Source: Candidatus Heimdallarchaeota archaeon
GTDB lineage: Archaea; Asgardarchaeota; Heimdallarchaeia; Heimdallarchaeales; Heimdallarchaeaceae
Direction: 5' to 3'
NCBI GenBank assembly: GCA_018238545.1
Contig: JABCTC010000033.1
Location: forward strand, 1-40,178
Length of the DNA: 40,178 nucleotides
The stretch's first letter is position 1. Each line of letters starts with the position of its first letter. The position numbers and the translations under genes were made by a program. Of the stretch, positions 10,318-17,770 are shown piece after piece. The notes below the pieces were generated by a model. The model saw only the letters and a program-made list of their open reading frames with translations. It had not been told where the DNA came from and did no database searches.

Positions 10318-10872
10318 GTGGTACGAATCGGAAAACGTCCAGCCCGTTGCTATAGACATGTTAGAGGCCCTGCAAATACAAGAGTTGGTAAATTCGTTAG
10401 AGGTGCTCCCGATGCTAGAATTAGAGCATATGATTCTGGAAACCGAAAAGGCGATTTTCCTGTTCATATTCATTTAGTTTCTAAAGAAAAATGTCAAATC
10501 AGACACACTGCTTTAGAGGCTGCAAGAATTGCAGTAAACAGAATACTTCAGAGACATTTAGGTGTTGAAAATTATCATATGACCATAAGAATTCATCCAC
10601 ATCACATCTTACGAGAAAATAAGATGATGGCTGTTGCTGGTGCAGATAGAATTCAAGATGGTATGCGAAGATCCTTCGGAAAACCAACAGATAGAGCTGC
10701 ACGTGTCAAAGAAAGTCAAGAGCTTGTAACTGTTAGAGCATATGCAAAAGATTATTTTATAATCTTAGATGCCTTGAAAAGAGCTGCCGATCGTTTTCCA
10801 ACTGTATGTAAATACAAAATTGGAAAAGGTCAAGAGCTAGTTGAAGAATTCCTGAAAGAAAGACAAAAATAA
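10318..10872 (+). CDS. rpl10e: 50S/60S ribosomal protein uL16 (archaeal L10e type)
   Basis: A 184-residue basic protein matching the archaeal/eukaryotic L10e family. It has KRPARCYRHVRGPANTR at the N-terminus, GAPDARIRAYDSGNRKGDFP near residues 29-48, and the conserved CQIRHTALEAARIAVNR, HHILRENKMMAVAGADR and GMRRSFGKP blocks. It is a large-subunit protein near the peptidyl-transferase and tRNA-binding region. The start is GTG at 10318; no ATG in frame fits the family N-terminus. The upstream ATG at 10295 is in another frame and yields an unrelated peptide. The gene stands alone on the plus strand with a TATA-like box about 30 bases upstream and a pyrimidine-rich stretch after the stop. Length and motifs are normal for the family. 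Confidence 0.96.
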   Translation: MVRIGKRPARCYRHVRGPANTRVGKFVRGAPDARIRAYDSGNRKGDFPVHIHLVSKEKCQIRHTALEAARIAVNRILQRHLGVENYHMTIRIHPHHILRENKMMAVAGADRIQDGMRRSFGKPTDRAARVKESQELVTVRAYAKDYFIILDALKRAADRFPTVCKYKIGKGQELVEEFLKERQK

Positions 10873-10900
10873 TTTTCCTTTCTTTTCCTATTTTTCTTAT
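10873..10900 (+). terminator. T-rich terminator-like tract after L10e
   Basis: Immediately after the L10e stop there are repeated T runs broken by C (TTTTCC, TTTCTTTTCC, TTTTTCTT) with no strong hairpin. Archaeal RNA polymerase commonly terminates at such U-rich stretches. Confidence 0.45.
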
Positions 10901-10950
10901 TATATTTACAAAATCAATAATGTTTTTAGTTCTATCTTCTATGATAGTTT

Positions 10951-12039
10951 ATGGTTTCAGAGTTTATCCCAGGATTGAAATTATCTGAAATGTTCTTTGA
11001 TGAAGTAGTAAAGAAAATTATTGAGAGTGAATTCCCCTATCTAAGATATACTGCCGCATTAATAGGTTCTGGGTCTGAGGTATTTGGTCTGGATGACATT
11101 GTTTCTTCTGATCACCACTGGGGGCTTCGATTATATCTGTTCATAGATTCAAAAAGTTATGATGCGCATTATGATTCATTAATTAAATTACTCAGAACAA
11201 AACTGCCTTACAAATTCAGAGGCCATTCTACTCACTGGAGTTTTCCTGATCCCGATGATTCAAGAAATCAATTCCCACAATTCATTAACGAAGGAGAAGT
11301 AAATCATCGGATAGAGATTTTTACTGTAAGTGAATTTTTTAAGAAACAACTTAATCTTGAAAATACAGACCTAACTGATATAGATTGGCTTCTATTACCT
11401 GAACAGAAGCTGTTAGAGCTCACCTCAGGAAAAATTTTCTATGATACTCTTGGAGAACTAATGAAAGTTCGAGACAAATTTACTTATCTTCCTGAGAATG
11501 TCTGGAAATACAAAATTCTATCCGAATGGGAACACATTACTCAGGAGATTGCTTTTGCAGGAAGAACAGGTGAAGTAGGTGATGAGCTTGGATCCAAAAT
11601 AGAATCTTCCCGCCTTATTAGATATATTATGAGACTTGCCTTTTTGTTGAATAGAAAATATGTGCCATATGAAAAATGGTTTGGGACAGTTTTTAGCAAG
11701 TTGAAGATTGCAGAAAAACTAGAACCTCTGCTCCTAGCTATTTTTACTGAGGAAGACTGGAAACAAAGAGATACGCTGTTATGTGAAGCTTACATACTTC
11801 TAGTAAAAGAGCAAAATAAATTAGAAATAACGCTAAAGATAATAGTTGAACCCTTGCCTTTCTTCAACAGAAATATGACAATAATAGACATTCAAAAGAT
11901 AATCGATGAACTAAAAAAAGCAATTAAACCACCTTTAGATAGTATTCCTCCCATTGGTTCAGTGGATCAACTGTTGGAAATCGGTGGTGGTTTAAGCGCA
12001 AAGTTTGCAGAGAAAGCAAGAATTTTCTATGAAAAATGA
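10951..12039 (+). CDS. DUF4037-domain protein, nucleotidyltransferase-like
   Basis: A 362-residue cytosolic protein whose N-terminal segment, ALIGSGSEVFGLDDIVSSDH (about residues 36-55), matches the DUF4037 signature. This is a nucleotidyltransferase-fold GSxS motif followed by Asp residues (DD, SSDHHWG) that would bind metal. A helical C-terminal half follows, containing VRDKFTYLPENVWKYKIL and a helical stretch ending in EKARIFYEK. Members are usually annotated as uncharacterised NTP-transferase-like proteins and their substrate is unknown. The ATG at 10951 is the only good start and no obvious Shine-Dalgarno sequence precedes it. It is followed by a convergent small gene 9 bases later. The family call is fairly sure; the function is not. 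Confidence 0.75.
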   Translation: MVSEFIPGLKLSEMFFDEVVKKIIESEFPYLRYTAALIGSGSEVFGLDDIVSSDHHWGLRLYLFIDSKSYDAHYDSLIKLLRTKLPYKFRGHSTHWSFPDPDDSRNQFPQFINEGEVNHRIEIFTVSEFFKKQLNLENTDLTDIDWLLLPEQKLLELTSGKIFYDTLGELMKVRDKFTYLPENVWKYKILSEWEHITQEIAFAGRTGEVGDELGSKIESSRLIRYIMRLAFLLNRKYVPYEKWFGTVFSKLKIAEKLEPLLLAIFTEEDWKQRDTLLCEAYILLVKEQNKLEITLKIIVEPLPFFNRNMTIIDIQKIIDELKKAIKPPLDSIPPIGSVDQLLEIGGGLSAKFAEKARIFYEK

Positions 12040-12048
12040 AATCTAAAC

Positions 12049-12327
12049 CTAACTATTCTCTTCAACGCTTGCTTCCCAGCCTAAAACATCAACAAACTGC
12101 TCTTCAAGCGCTACAACATCTTTATTTGTTAATGGGTTCCATTCGTCAACTGCAAATTCAATAGCTTCTTCTTCGTTCCTAGCAGTTACTCGATAATGAT
12201 AATCCCTTCTCTCTGTTCTAGTTACGATCACTAAATAATCTTCAATTACATCTTCGTCCTCAAGTACTTCTTCTATGACAACGATTTTTCGCTTTGCTTT
12301 TTTCTTTTTCTTCTTTTTCTTAGGCAT
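12049..12327 (-). CDS. Small lysine-headed acidic protein, hypothetical
   Basis: A 92-residue protein starting with eight consecutive lysines after MP, then AKRK. A strongly acidic segment (EEVLEDEDVIEDY) follows, then a compact alpha/beta region (VTRTERRDYHYRVTARNEEEAIEFAVDEW). The TARNEEEAIEFA block resembles the 'modified residue carried through a beta hairpin then helix' pattern of DpnD/PcfM-like small domains, but that is only a resemblance. The Lys tract suggests nucleic-acid binding. It is convergent with the DUF4037 gene and divergent from the tRNA. The start ATG is the only choice consistent with the Lys head. Confidence 0.65.
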   Translation of the reverse strand: MPKKKKKKKKAKRKIVVIEEVLEDEDVIEDYLVIVTRTERRDYHYRVTARNEEEAIEFAVDEWNPLTNKDVVALEEQFVDVLGWEASVEENS

Positions 12328-12460
12328 AATATCTTGTCAAGCTATCTAGTATAAAATAATTATTCCAAAAACAGTGTTCGAAATAATATTATCGATACCT
12401 GCATAGATGCTATAGAACAAAAAAGATAAAAAGAATGGAATAAATTTTGGTCTAATAACT

Positions 12461-12585
12461 GGCTCGGTAGCTCAGTTGGCAGAGCGCAAGACTCATAATC
12501 TTGATAAAAAAAGGGTTAGAACTGCAACGTGAACCTCAGATGCGAAATCTTGAGGTCGGGGGATCGAGTCCCCCCCGAGCCACCA
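12461..12585 (+). tRNA. tRNA with CAT anticodon (elongator Met-like or Ile2), intron-containing, CCA encoded
   Basis: The spliced form folds cleanly. The acceptor stem GGCTCGG (12461-12467) pairs with CCGAGCC (12575-12581). The D stem is GCTC/GAGC (12470-12473/12482-12485). The anticodon stem CAAGA (12487-12491) pairs with TCTTG (12548-12552), with loop CT-CAT-AA and anticodon at 12494-12496. The variable loop is AGGTC. The T stem GGGGG/CCCCC (12558-12562/12570-12574) closes loop ATCGAGT. The discriminator is A12582 and CCA is encoded at 12583-12585. The anticodon stem lacks the three G-C pairs of an initiator. Elongator Met and agmatidine-modified Ile2 both use CAT, so identity between these is unsettled. 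Splicing joins 12497 to 12547. Confidence 0.93.
12498..12546 (+). other. tRNA intron at canonical position 37/38 (49 nt)
   Basis: Removing these 49 bases restores the anticodon arm. The precursor can form a relaxed bulge-helix-bulge. The outer helix is CAAGA/TCTTG. A central helix pairs 12492-12495 with 12541-12544, with one T-C mismatch. Three-base bulges lie at 12496-12498 and 12545-12547. An inner helix starts at 12499-12501 with 12538-12540. Both cuts then fall after the second bulge base, as the archaeal splicing endonuclease requires. The intron's first bases repeat the start of exon 2: AATCTTGA occurs at 12497-12504 and 12546-12553. Confidence 0.75.
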
Positions 12586-12636
12586 TCTTCTTTTCAAATT
12601 TAATTCTATTTCCTTTAATTTTATATTAATCAGCTT

Positions 12637-12668
12637 AAAAAACGGAAATCAAGGGAAATCACTCCCTT
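12637..12668 (-). terminator. Hairpin plus T-run downstream of cyclophilin
   Basis: On the minus strand, AAGGGA at 12668-12663 pairs with TCCCTT at 12656-12651. A short spacer and then TTTTTT (12642-12637) follow. It sits just past the cyclophilin stop. The spacing between stem and T-run is loose, so confidence is modest. Confidence 0.35.
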
Positions 12669-12685
12669 TGCTTCTAAATTTAAAA

Positions 12686-13159
12686 TTAAAGTTTCTGCAA
12701 TTGATGATTGGTAATTATATCAGATTCATCCTCAATAGTTACTTTAACCATCCTATCTCCTTGACCAATTTGGTATACTACTTTCATACCATCTACAACC
12801 TTTCCAAAGATGGTGTGTTTTTTGTTGAGATGTCTACAATTGTCTGGATTGAGAACAATGAAGAATTGTGAACCATTTGTATTTGGTCCAGCGTTTGCCA
12901 TACTCAGATGCCCCAAATTATGTAGTTGAACAGGGTTATCCACTTCGTCTGCAATTTGATACCCTGGTCCTCCTCTTCCAGTACCTGTGGGATCTCCTCC
13001 TTGAACAACAAATTCGGGAATCACACGGTGAAAAATAACGCCGTCATAGTAGTTAGACTTCGCTAAGGATACAAAGTTCTTTACAGTATTAGGTGTATGT
13101 TCATCAAAGAACTCGATTGTTATTACACCTTTGTTGGTTTCCATAATTGCTTTAGTCAT
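12686..13159 (-). CDS. Cyclophilin-type peptidyl-prolyl cis-trans isomerase
   Basis: A 157-residue single-domain cyclophilin. Visible family motifs are TVKNFVSLAKSNYYDGVIFHRVIPEFVVQGGDP with the catalytic Arg in FHRV and the hydrophobic-pocket Phe and Gln residues; GTGRGGPGYQIADE; HLSMANAGPNTNGSQFFI; and KKHTIFGKVVDGM. It catalyses proline isomerisation in protein folding. No signal peptide is visible, so it is cytosolic. It has the length of the short PpiB-like prokaryotic forms. The C-terminus, about VTIEDESDIITNHQLQKL, is normal for the group. It stands alone on the minus strand, downstream-facing toward the tRNA. Confidence 0.96.
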   Translation of the reverse strand: MTKAIMETNKGVITIEFFDEHTPNTVKNFVSLAKSNYYDGVIFHRVIPEFVVQGGDPTGTGRGGPGYQIADEVDNPVQLHNLGHLSMANAGPNTNGSQFFIVLNPDNCRHLNKKHTIFGKVVDGMKVVYQIGQGDRMVKVTIEDESDIITNHQLQKL

Positions 13160-13255
13160 TTAAATCGCCTAACTGTCAATGACTACTCCTTATTTTTATT
13201 TGTAGTGGTTAGGCAATAAATTCTTAATTAAAGTATTGCACTTGATATTGGTAGA

Positions 13256-13726
13256 TTGATTATATTGAGTGCTTTGGAAGAGATACCTAAACCTGAACCA
13301 AAACCTTTAGTGAAATTCTCTCCATGGATTTCTGCAATTATAATCTTAATTTATTCTGTTACAGTACAATTTCTACTTGTCTCAAGTATGGAAAGTGCGT
13401 TTGACGTAGTAGAAGATTTCTTTGAACGATGGTCGTCTAGTTGGATATTAATTGAAATCCCCATCCCTCTGATATTAGCTGTGATTTTTTATAACTACAG
13501 CCAACATAGTAAATCACAGAACATTAGTCTATTTCTCTTTAGTATAACCGCATTAGGAACAACTGTATTGGGTATTGTCATTTATCTTATTTTAGAACAA
13601 TTTCCCATTCATGGACAATATACCAATTTCATCTTTAGCCTAACAACGACAACTGTATCGCTCATATTTGCGGTTGCAGCTCTTGTAATAAGAAAATTAG
13701 TTCTTAAACGTAAAACCTTGCAGTAA
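13256..13726 (+). CDS. Small four-helix membrane protein, hypothetical
   Basis: About 156 residues with four hydrophobic segments: near 26-46 (ISAIIILIYSVTVQFLL), 63-80 (WILIEIPIPLILAVIFY), 91-112 and 124-147. A short proline-rich N-terminus (PKPEPKPL) precedes them and a basic C-terminus (RKLVLKRKTLQ) follows. There is no ATG upstream of the first membrane segment. The given start is TTG at 13256; another TTG at 13265 is equally possible. No family was recognised and no catalytic residues stand out. It is not in an obvious operon: the cyclophilin diverges from it and the HAD gene converges on it. Confidence 0.6.
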   Translation: MIILSALEEIPKPEPKPLVKFSPWISAIIILIYSVTVQFLLVSSMESAFDVVEDFFERWSSSWILIEIPIPLILAVIFYNYSQHSKSQNISLFLFSITALGTTVLGIVIYLILEQFPIHGQYTNFIFSLTTTTVSLIFAVAALVIRKLVLKRKTLQ

Positions 13727-13832
13727 GGTCCCTTCACCAGAAAGTTGACCTAAACAACAAGGTTACATTTGGAAAAATTCACTCTTCTAATAAGGTCATC
13801 TATCCCTTTCTTTCCCCTCTAGATGTGTTCAT

Positions 13833-14594
13833 TTATGATTTTATTTTGCTGACTAGATTTGTAACAACCTTAGGTAGTTCATTCATATCTTTAATATAAT
13901 ACTGATAACTTGGTTCGAATTCACAAGTTAAACATGCTTGAACAACATTGGCACCACTATTCAAAGCACATTCAAGGAACTTTGGATTATCTTCGATGAT
14001 TATTGTTCTATCTGGTTCAAACCATATATCATCTAAAACTCGTTTAAAGAAATTATCATTTGTCTTGTGTGTATTAATAAGATCTGGACCATAAAAGTTC
14101 TCGAAAAGATCTTTTACCCTCATGCCCTGTAAATATCCCTTTAGCTCAAGAGAATCTTCCCCTGAAGCTGTATAAAGCTTAAAACCAAATCTCTTTAATT
14201 TTTTAATAGCATCTACAACACCCGGAAATGATGATCGAATATTTGGTGTGATGTATTCAATCGCTTCTCGATATATTTGTTTGTATTCTGATTTTGCAGG
14301 AAGTTTAACTCCAACATAGTTGAACATCTCTTCTATCCATCTTTTTACAAAATCAGCATGATATGTTTTGTAATCAATGTCTCTATTATCACAAATCGCT
14401 TCGTTATATTCTCTCATAATTTCTCCTACAAAATTTAAATTACCTTCAGCCCACAAATAGGGTTCTCCCCCAAATTTAGGCGTGAAATACTCCCCAACTA
14501 ACTTTTGATATTGTACCCCTCTAATACGATTATCATTCATTACTCCCCCATCATCAAAAAACACAGCAAATTCAGAGAATCTCGTCTGTGACAT
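13833..14594 (-). CDS. HAD-superfamily hydrolase
   Basis: About 253 residues with the four HAD motifs. Motif I is VFFDDGGVM (nucleophile Asp14), in the DxGGV form where Gly replaces the second Asp, as in many 'DLGGV' members. Motif II is YTASGED, with Thr/Ser. Motif III contains KTNDNFFKR, with Lys. Motif IV is TIIIEDNPKFLECA, with Glu-Asp. The region between motifs I and II is a helical cap (about residues 20-120). The substrate is probably a small phosphorylated metabolite but cannot be named. I chose ATG at 14594; a GTG lies one codon upstream. A TATA-like TTTATTTAC lies 26 bases before the ATG. The C-terminus is intact. Confidence 0.88.
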   Translation of the reverse strand: MSQTRFSEFAVFFDDGGVMNDNRIRGVQYQKLVGEYFTPKFGGEPYLWAEGNLNFVGEIMREYNEAICDNRDIDYKTYHADFVKRWIEEMFNYVGVKLPAKSEYKQIYREAIEYITPNIRSSFPGVVDAIKKLKRFGFKLYTASGEDSLELKGYLQGMRVKDLFENFYGPDLINTHKTNDNFFKRVLDDIWFEPDRTIIIEDNPKFLECALNSGANVVQACLTCEFEPSYQYYIKDMNELPKVVTNLVSKIKS

Positions 14595-14615
14595 CACTAT
14601 TCGCTTGAGTTAATA

Positions 14616-14624
14616 GTAAATAAA
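14616..14624 (-). promoter_or_regulatory. TATA-like box for the HAD hydrolase gene
   Basis: It reads TTTATTTAC on the minus strand, centred 26 bases upstream of ATG 14594, again consistent with a leaderless transcript. Confidence 0.45.
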
Positions 14625-14801
14625 GATATTCCAAGAAATATAATGCATCGCAAGACTAGTTAAGATTTGAATACTTTCGCTAACCTCTATATCTTTTAAA
14701 ACCCCCTCCTTTCGACTGGAAATTAGAAGATCAGCTTATTAGAAGATGGTACCATTATTAGTATATCACAAATCAACAAACTTCTTTCGAACTATGAAAA
14801 A

Positions 14802-14809
14802 TTTAATAA
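14802..14809 (+). promoter_or_regulatory. TATA-like box for the alpha/beta hydrolase gene
   Basis: TTTAATAA is centred 28 bases before ATG 14834. A purine-rich GAAGAGGGA lies just upstream of the ATG and may act as a weak Shine-Dalgarno sequence if the transcript has a short leader. Confidence 0.4.
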
Positions 14810-14833
14810 TAGAGTGCTTCTGAAGAGGGATAG

Positions 14834-15730
14834 ATGGTAAAACAGATTTACGAAACTCTACACACTGAACAGTCTATGTTGGATATAACTCCAGAGTTAG
14901 AACAAAAAGTTCACAAAATGCTCTTAGCTACTGAAAGACAAGTTCCAAACTTCTGGGAGATTGATACAACTGACAGTTTCTATGCCCCTGTAGATGATGG
15001 TGAAATCAGAGTATACCATTTTAAGCCTAATAATCCAATTTCAAAACGTCCTCTAGTTTTTATTCCTGGATGGGGAGGAACTGAAATAGGATTTATGGAT
15101 TTTTACGAAGTCATCCATGATAAGGTCGAGTGTTATTATATCGAAACTCGTGAAAAGAGAAGTAGCAGATTGGATAGAAAAAGAGCCAAAATAGATATGA
15201 GTCAAAAAGCTAAAGATATTCAAGATGTGATTAACTACCTTGAATTTGGCAAGAAAGATTTTGTTCTCTATGGCACTTGCTGGGGCGGATCAATAATTTT
15301 ACAAGGTTTAATTGATGAAGTAATAGACGCTCCAACTATTATTACTAATGATCCTATGCATACTCTATGGTTTCCGAAATGGTTTCTTAGATTTGTTTCA
15401 CCCATATTACCTGTTTTTGTAGTTGAACTCATTAGGTCCATAGTTAAACGAATACAGTTGTGTGGTATGAAGGAAGAAGTTCAAAGAAAAAGAGCTGAAA
15501 TTTTTGCGGATAATGCTGAAATTTGGAAATGGAAAAGAGCAGCTGACTCAGTAAAGGATTTTGAGCTCTTTGGTAAAGTTTCTGATATAACAAAGGAAGT
15601 TTTTGTAACCAATGGTACTAAAGATAAGATCCATAATCAACTAGATTACCCAAAAATCGCTGCTGAACTTCCCAATGGAAGATTCATTTACATGAAGACA
15701 GATGAATCTAGAAGAGAACGCACGTTATGA
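14834..15730 (+). CDS. Alpha/beta hydrolase with Cys in the nucleophile elbow; last codons supplied by inserted element
   Basis: A 298-residue alpha/beta hydrolase-fold protein. It has an oxyanion-region motif VFIPGWGGTEIGF (about 75-87) and a nucleophile elbow YGTCWGGS with Cys149 where Ser is usual, as in dienelactone hydrolases. A likely acid residue sits in FVTNGTKDKIHN (Asp near 270). No clear catalytic His follows, unless the His in KIHN serves. No signal peptide is present. The final codons ERTL are read across the end of the tnpB element that begins at 15716-15718. If the target ran from GA at 15717 straight into GTAAG at 17799, the original gene would have ended RRE-stop. The element then changed only the last three residues, so the enzyme may still be functional. 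Substrate unknown. Confidence 0.8.
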   Translation: MVKQIYETLHTEQSMLDITPELEQKVHKMLLATERQVPNFWEIDTTDSFYAPVDDGEIRVYHFKPNNPISKRPLVFIPGWGGTEIGFMDFYEVIHDKVECYYIETREKRSSRLDRKRAKIDMSQKAKDIQDVINYLEFGKKDFVLYGTCWGGSIILQGLIDEVIDAPTIITNDPMHTLWFPKWFLRFVSPILPVFVVELIRSIVKRIQLCGMKEEVQRKRAEIFADNAEIWKWKRAADSVKDFELFGKVSDITKEVFVTNGTKDKIHNQLDYPKIAAELPNGRFIYMKTDESRRERTL

Positions 15731-15806
15731 AACTTGGTCAAACTTTCCAGAGGCGGTCTAACCGTCGTTTAAGTGGGTCCCCTCACGTGCGTTGAGGGGA
15801 AGAGGA
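15716..15806 (-). ncRNA. Predicted omega RNA (reRNA) from the tnpB element right end
   Basis: Just past the tnpB stop on the minus strand is a perfect 7-bp stem, CCCCTCA/TGAGGGG (15779-15785/15793-15799). Its 7-base loop (15786-15792) is exactly complementary to the last seven bases of the element (ACGCACG at 15718-15724). In known TnpB systems the right-end RNA overlaps the 3' end of tnpB, forms a pseudoknot between a stem-loop and bases just before the guide, and the guide is the flanking host DNA. Here the guide would start at 15717 or 15715 and read into the hydrolase gene. The second copy keeps the stem and six of seven loop pairs. Confidence 0.6.
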
Positions 15807-17723
15807 TCATAGAGGCGGAAGAGGTGTACCTGAGAGAGAAGCGATATTGTGCGCGGCATTAATATGAGTATTAACTTTCCGTCCGCATTTAGTGCAAGGG
15901 GCAAGATCATACTGACCTTGAAGACGAACTAACGTTCCTCCACAACCATAATGAACAGAACTAGTATGATAAGGACGAACAGACTCTAATTGCACTTGAT
16001 AACCTAAATCTTGAGAAGCTAACCAGACAGCTTTCTGGTAAATGAAGAGATTATCAGGCATGGTGTAAATAGCTTTAGCTAATGCACCCTTAGTACCTGA
16101 GGGGTCAACAGTTAACTGCTCAATTTTCAAGGTTTTACACTGTTTTTTCACCAAAACTGCTGCAAGAAGGTGGGGGAGAAGACGAGTAAGCTCGCGAATG
16201 ATTCGCATACGGCGAGTATAAACTCTATTAAGCTCTCCCTGCAACTTACAGAAACCAAGAGTGTCTCGAGCTTTGCGTTTGCGCATCAATCCCCGATGGA
16301 GTTCAGGGAGAACTTTAGCAGTAAGGTGGGTATAACGTTCAGCTAGAAGCAAGATGTCTGGAGGGAGAGAAACAGAGGTGTTGAATGCCAACATATGTAC
16401 TCCTAAGCGATTGATATCTAAACCCAGAATAGCTTTCTTCTGACTTGAGATAAGCGGGAGATAAGTGTGGAGAAGGGTAGAGGAGTGGAAACAATCCATT
16501 GCTCCCTCGAGAACTACATCCACTCGAGGTTTGTAACTAGGTGCTTGACCACTGCTAACTTGGAAAAGTTTGATCTCTGCACCATTATGAATATACTCTC
16601 GTATTTTGGAGGGAAAAAGTGTTTTTGCAACAAGCTTCTTCTTCCCTTTCTGGGAAAAACCTAGTTCAGTCCCTCCTTGCTTCTTAATTTGTGTTGTTAG
16701 TGTTTTCGCATTCCCTTGTCGGGTGATAACATAATCTTTTTTCATTAACAATTTTACTGGTAATCTTCCTTTCTTTTTTCTTTTAAATGGTAAAGGAACA
16801 ACTTTTGCCACTGGGAGACCTTTAAGTAACTGAGGGACACTCTGCATGAAATGGTCAAAGAGTGTGAAAACAGTGATCAGCCTGATAGCTGAAAAAAGTT
16901 TTCGGGAAGGCTTCCCAAGAGTTTTTGCTAGTTGTTCTGCTAGTATTTTGAGACTTTTCCAACGAGAAAGTTGGGGACTGTTAATCCACGAGGCGAGAAA
17001 AGGGATAACGACTGCTTGCTCTTTTTTTAGTAGTTGGAGTTTGGCTAAAAAGGCTTGTTGCCTCTTGGTTATTTGGGGAATAGTAGTGAATTCATTAGTG
17101 TAAAAGAACAGTGCATCATCTATCGCTTGTACTATTGCTTGTTGTGTTGTAGAGGTGAGGAAAGAATTATGGTTTAAGTTATTAAGATGATAAGTTGCTT
17201 TCTTTTTCTTTCTCCAATATCCATCTGCTTGTTGTCTGGTGCTGGTTAAGAGGTTGATAACGTACCTTCGTTTAAGTTTCCAATAGTTCCCTAAACTGCT
17301 TTCAGCATAAGGTGATCTACCAAAGATCATCCATTCTACAAGTTGTTGAGGGTTCTTGGCAAGGAAATTGAGCAACCCTTGCACTTTTTGTTCCTTATCT
17401 TTTTTCCCTTTGATTGCAATATGCAACCAATGGAAAGCACTTTCTGCTATGTTAGGACTCTTCCCCACTTCTTTGCATAGTTGGCGGGTGAAGAACCCTT
17501 CCTTAGGGTTGGATTTGTATAATGTTTCTGCTTTCTTTACTATTTTCGGAGAAAGGAGGAGCAGTTGCTGTTCTTCTAGCTTTCTTATCCTTCGGTTGAT
17601 CTCTTCTCGTTGTTGCTGGTCTACACATTTTAGCGCCACTTGGTAGCTTCGCATCACCGTCTTTGAGTGAGTGTTGACAGCTACTTGTGCTTTCTTTGTT
17701 GCTTGTGAGACCATCGTCTTCAC
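15807..17723 (-). CDS. tnpB: Long TnpB-family RNA-guided nuclease (638 aa)
   Basis: The C-terminal third is TnpB. RuvC-I is AILGLDINRLGVHML with Asp436. RuvC-II is TLKIEQLTVDPSGTKG with Glu535. A zinc-ribbon-like pair has His591-x-x-Cys594 and Cys610-x-x-Cys613. RuvC-III is NTHINAAHNIA, where His620 stands where the usual Asp (DRDxNAA) would be. The N-terminal ~400 residues are long, basic and helical (wedge/recognition region), against ~400 residues for a whole typical TnpB. TnpB cuts DNA next to a target-adjacent motif using an RNA from its own right end. The start is ATG at 17723; ATG at 17714 is an alternative that better suits the TATA-box spacing. Activity with the His substitution is uncertain, since some RuvC enzymes use His there. 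Confidence 0.88.
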   Translation of the reverse strand: MKTMVSQATKKAQVAVNTHSKTVMRSYQVALKCVDQQQREEINRRIRKLEEQQLLLLSPKIVKKAETLYKSNPKEGFFTRQLCKEVGKSPNIAESAFHWLHIAIKGKKDKEQKVQGLLNFLAKNPQQLVEWMIFGRSPYAESSLGNYWKLKRRYVINLLTSTRQQADGYWRKKKKATYHLNNLNHNSFLTSTTQQAIVQAIDDALFFYTNEFTTIPQITKRQQAFLAKLQLLKKEQAVVIPFLASWINSPQLSRWKSLKILAEQLAKTLGKPSRKLFSAIRLITVFTLFDHFMQSVPQLLKGLPVAKVVPLPFKRKKKGRLPVKLLMKKDYVITRQGNAKTLTTQIKKQGGTELGFSQKGKKKLVAKTLFPSKIREYIHNGAEIKLFQVSSGQAPSYKPRVDVVLEGAMDCFHSSTLLHTYLPLISSQKKAILGLDINRLGVHMLAFNTSVSLPPDILLLAERYTHLTAKVLPELHRGLMRKRKARDTLGFCKLQGELNRVYTRRMRIIRELTRLLPHLLAAVLVKKQCKTLKIEQLTVDPSGTKGALAKAIYTMPDNLFIYQKAVWLASQDLGYQVQLESVRPYHTSSVHYGCGGTLVRLQGQYDLAPCTKCGRKVNTHINAAHNIASLSGTPLPPL

Positions 17724-17740
17724 CTATTTATCCACAGAAT

Positions 17741-17750
17741 GGTATATAAA
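17741..17750 (-). promoter_or_regulatory. TATA-like box for tnpB
   Basis: The minus strand reads TTTATATACC, centred 22 bases upstream of ATG 17723 and 31 bases upstream of ATG 17714. It carries GC-rich CGCG just upstream, in the position of a B-recognition element. Confidence 0.5.
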
Positions 17751-17770
17751 CGCGAAGAAAAGTCAGCTAG

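Noticed and set aside
10295..10477. ATG-started ORF overlapping the start of L10e
   Set aside because: It is in another frame from L10e, whose match to the ribosomal family is complete; the ORF product matches nothing.
12461..12540. tRNA read without an intron, closing the anticodon stem with 12499-12503
   Set aside because: No proper variable loop, T arm or acceptor 3' strand follows in that register; the intron model gives a full cloverleaf.
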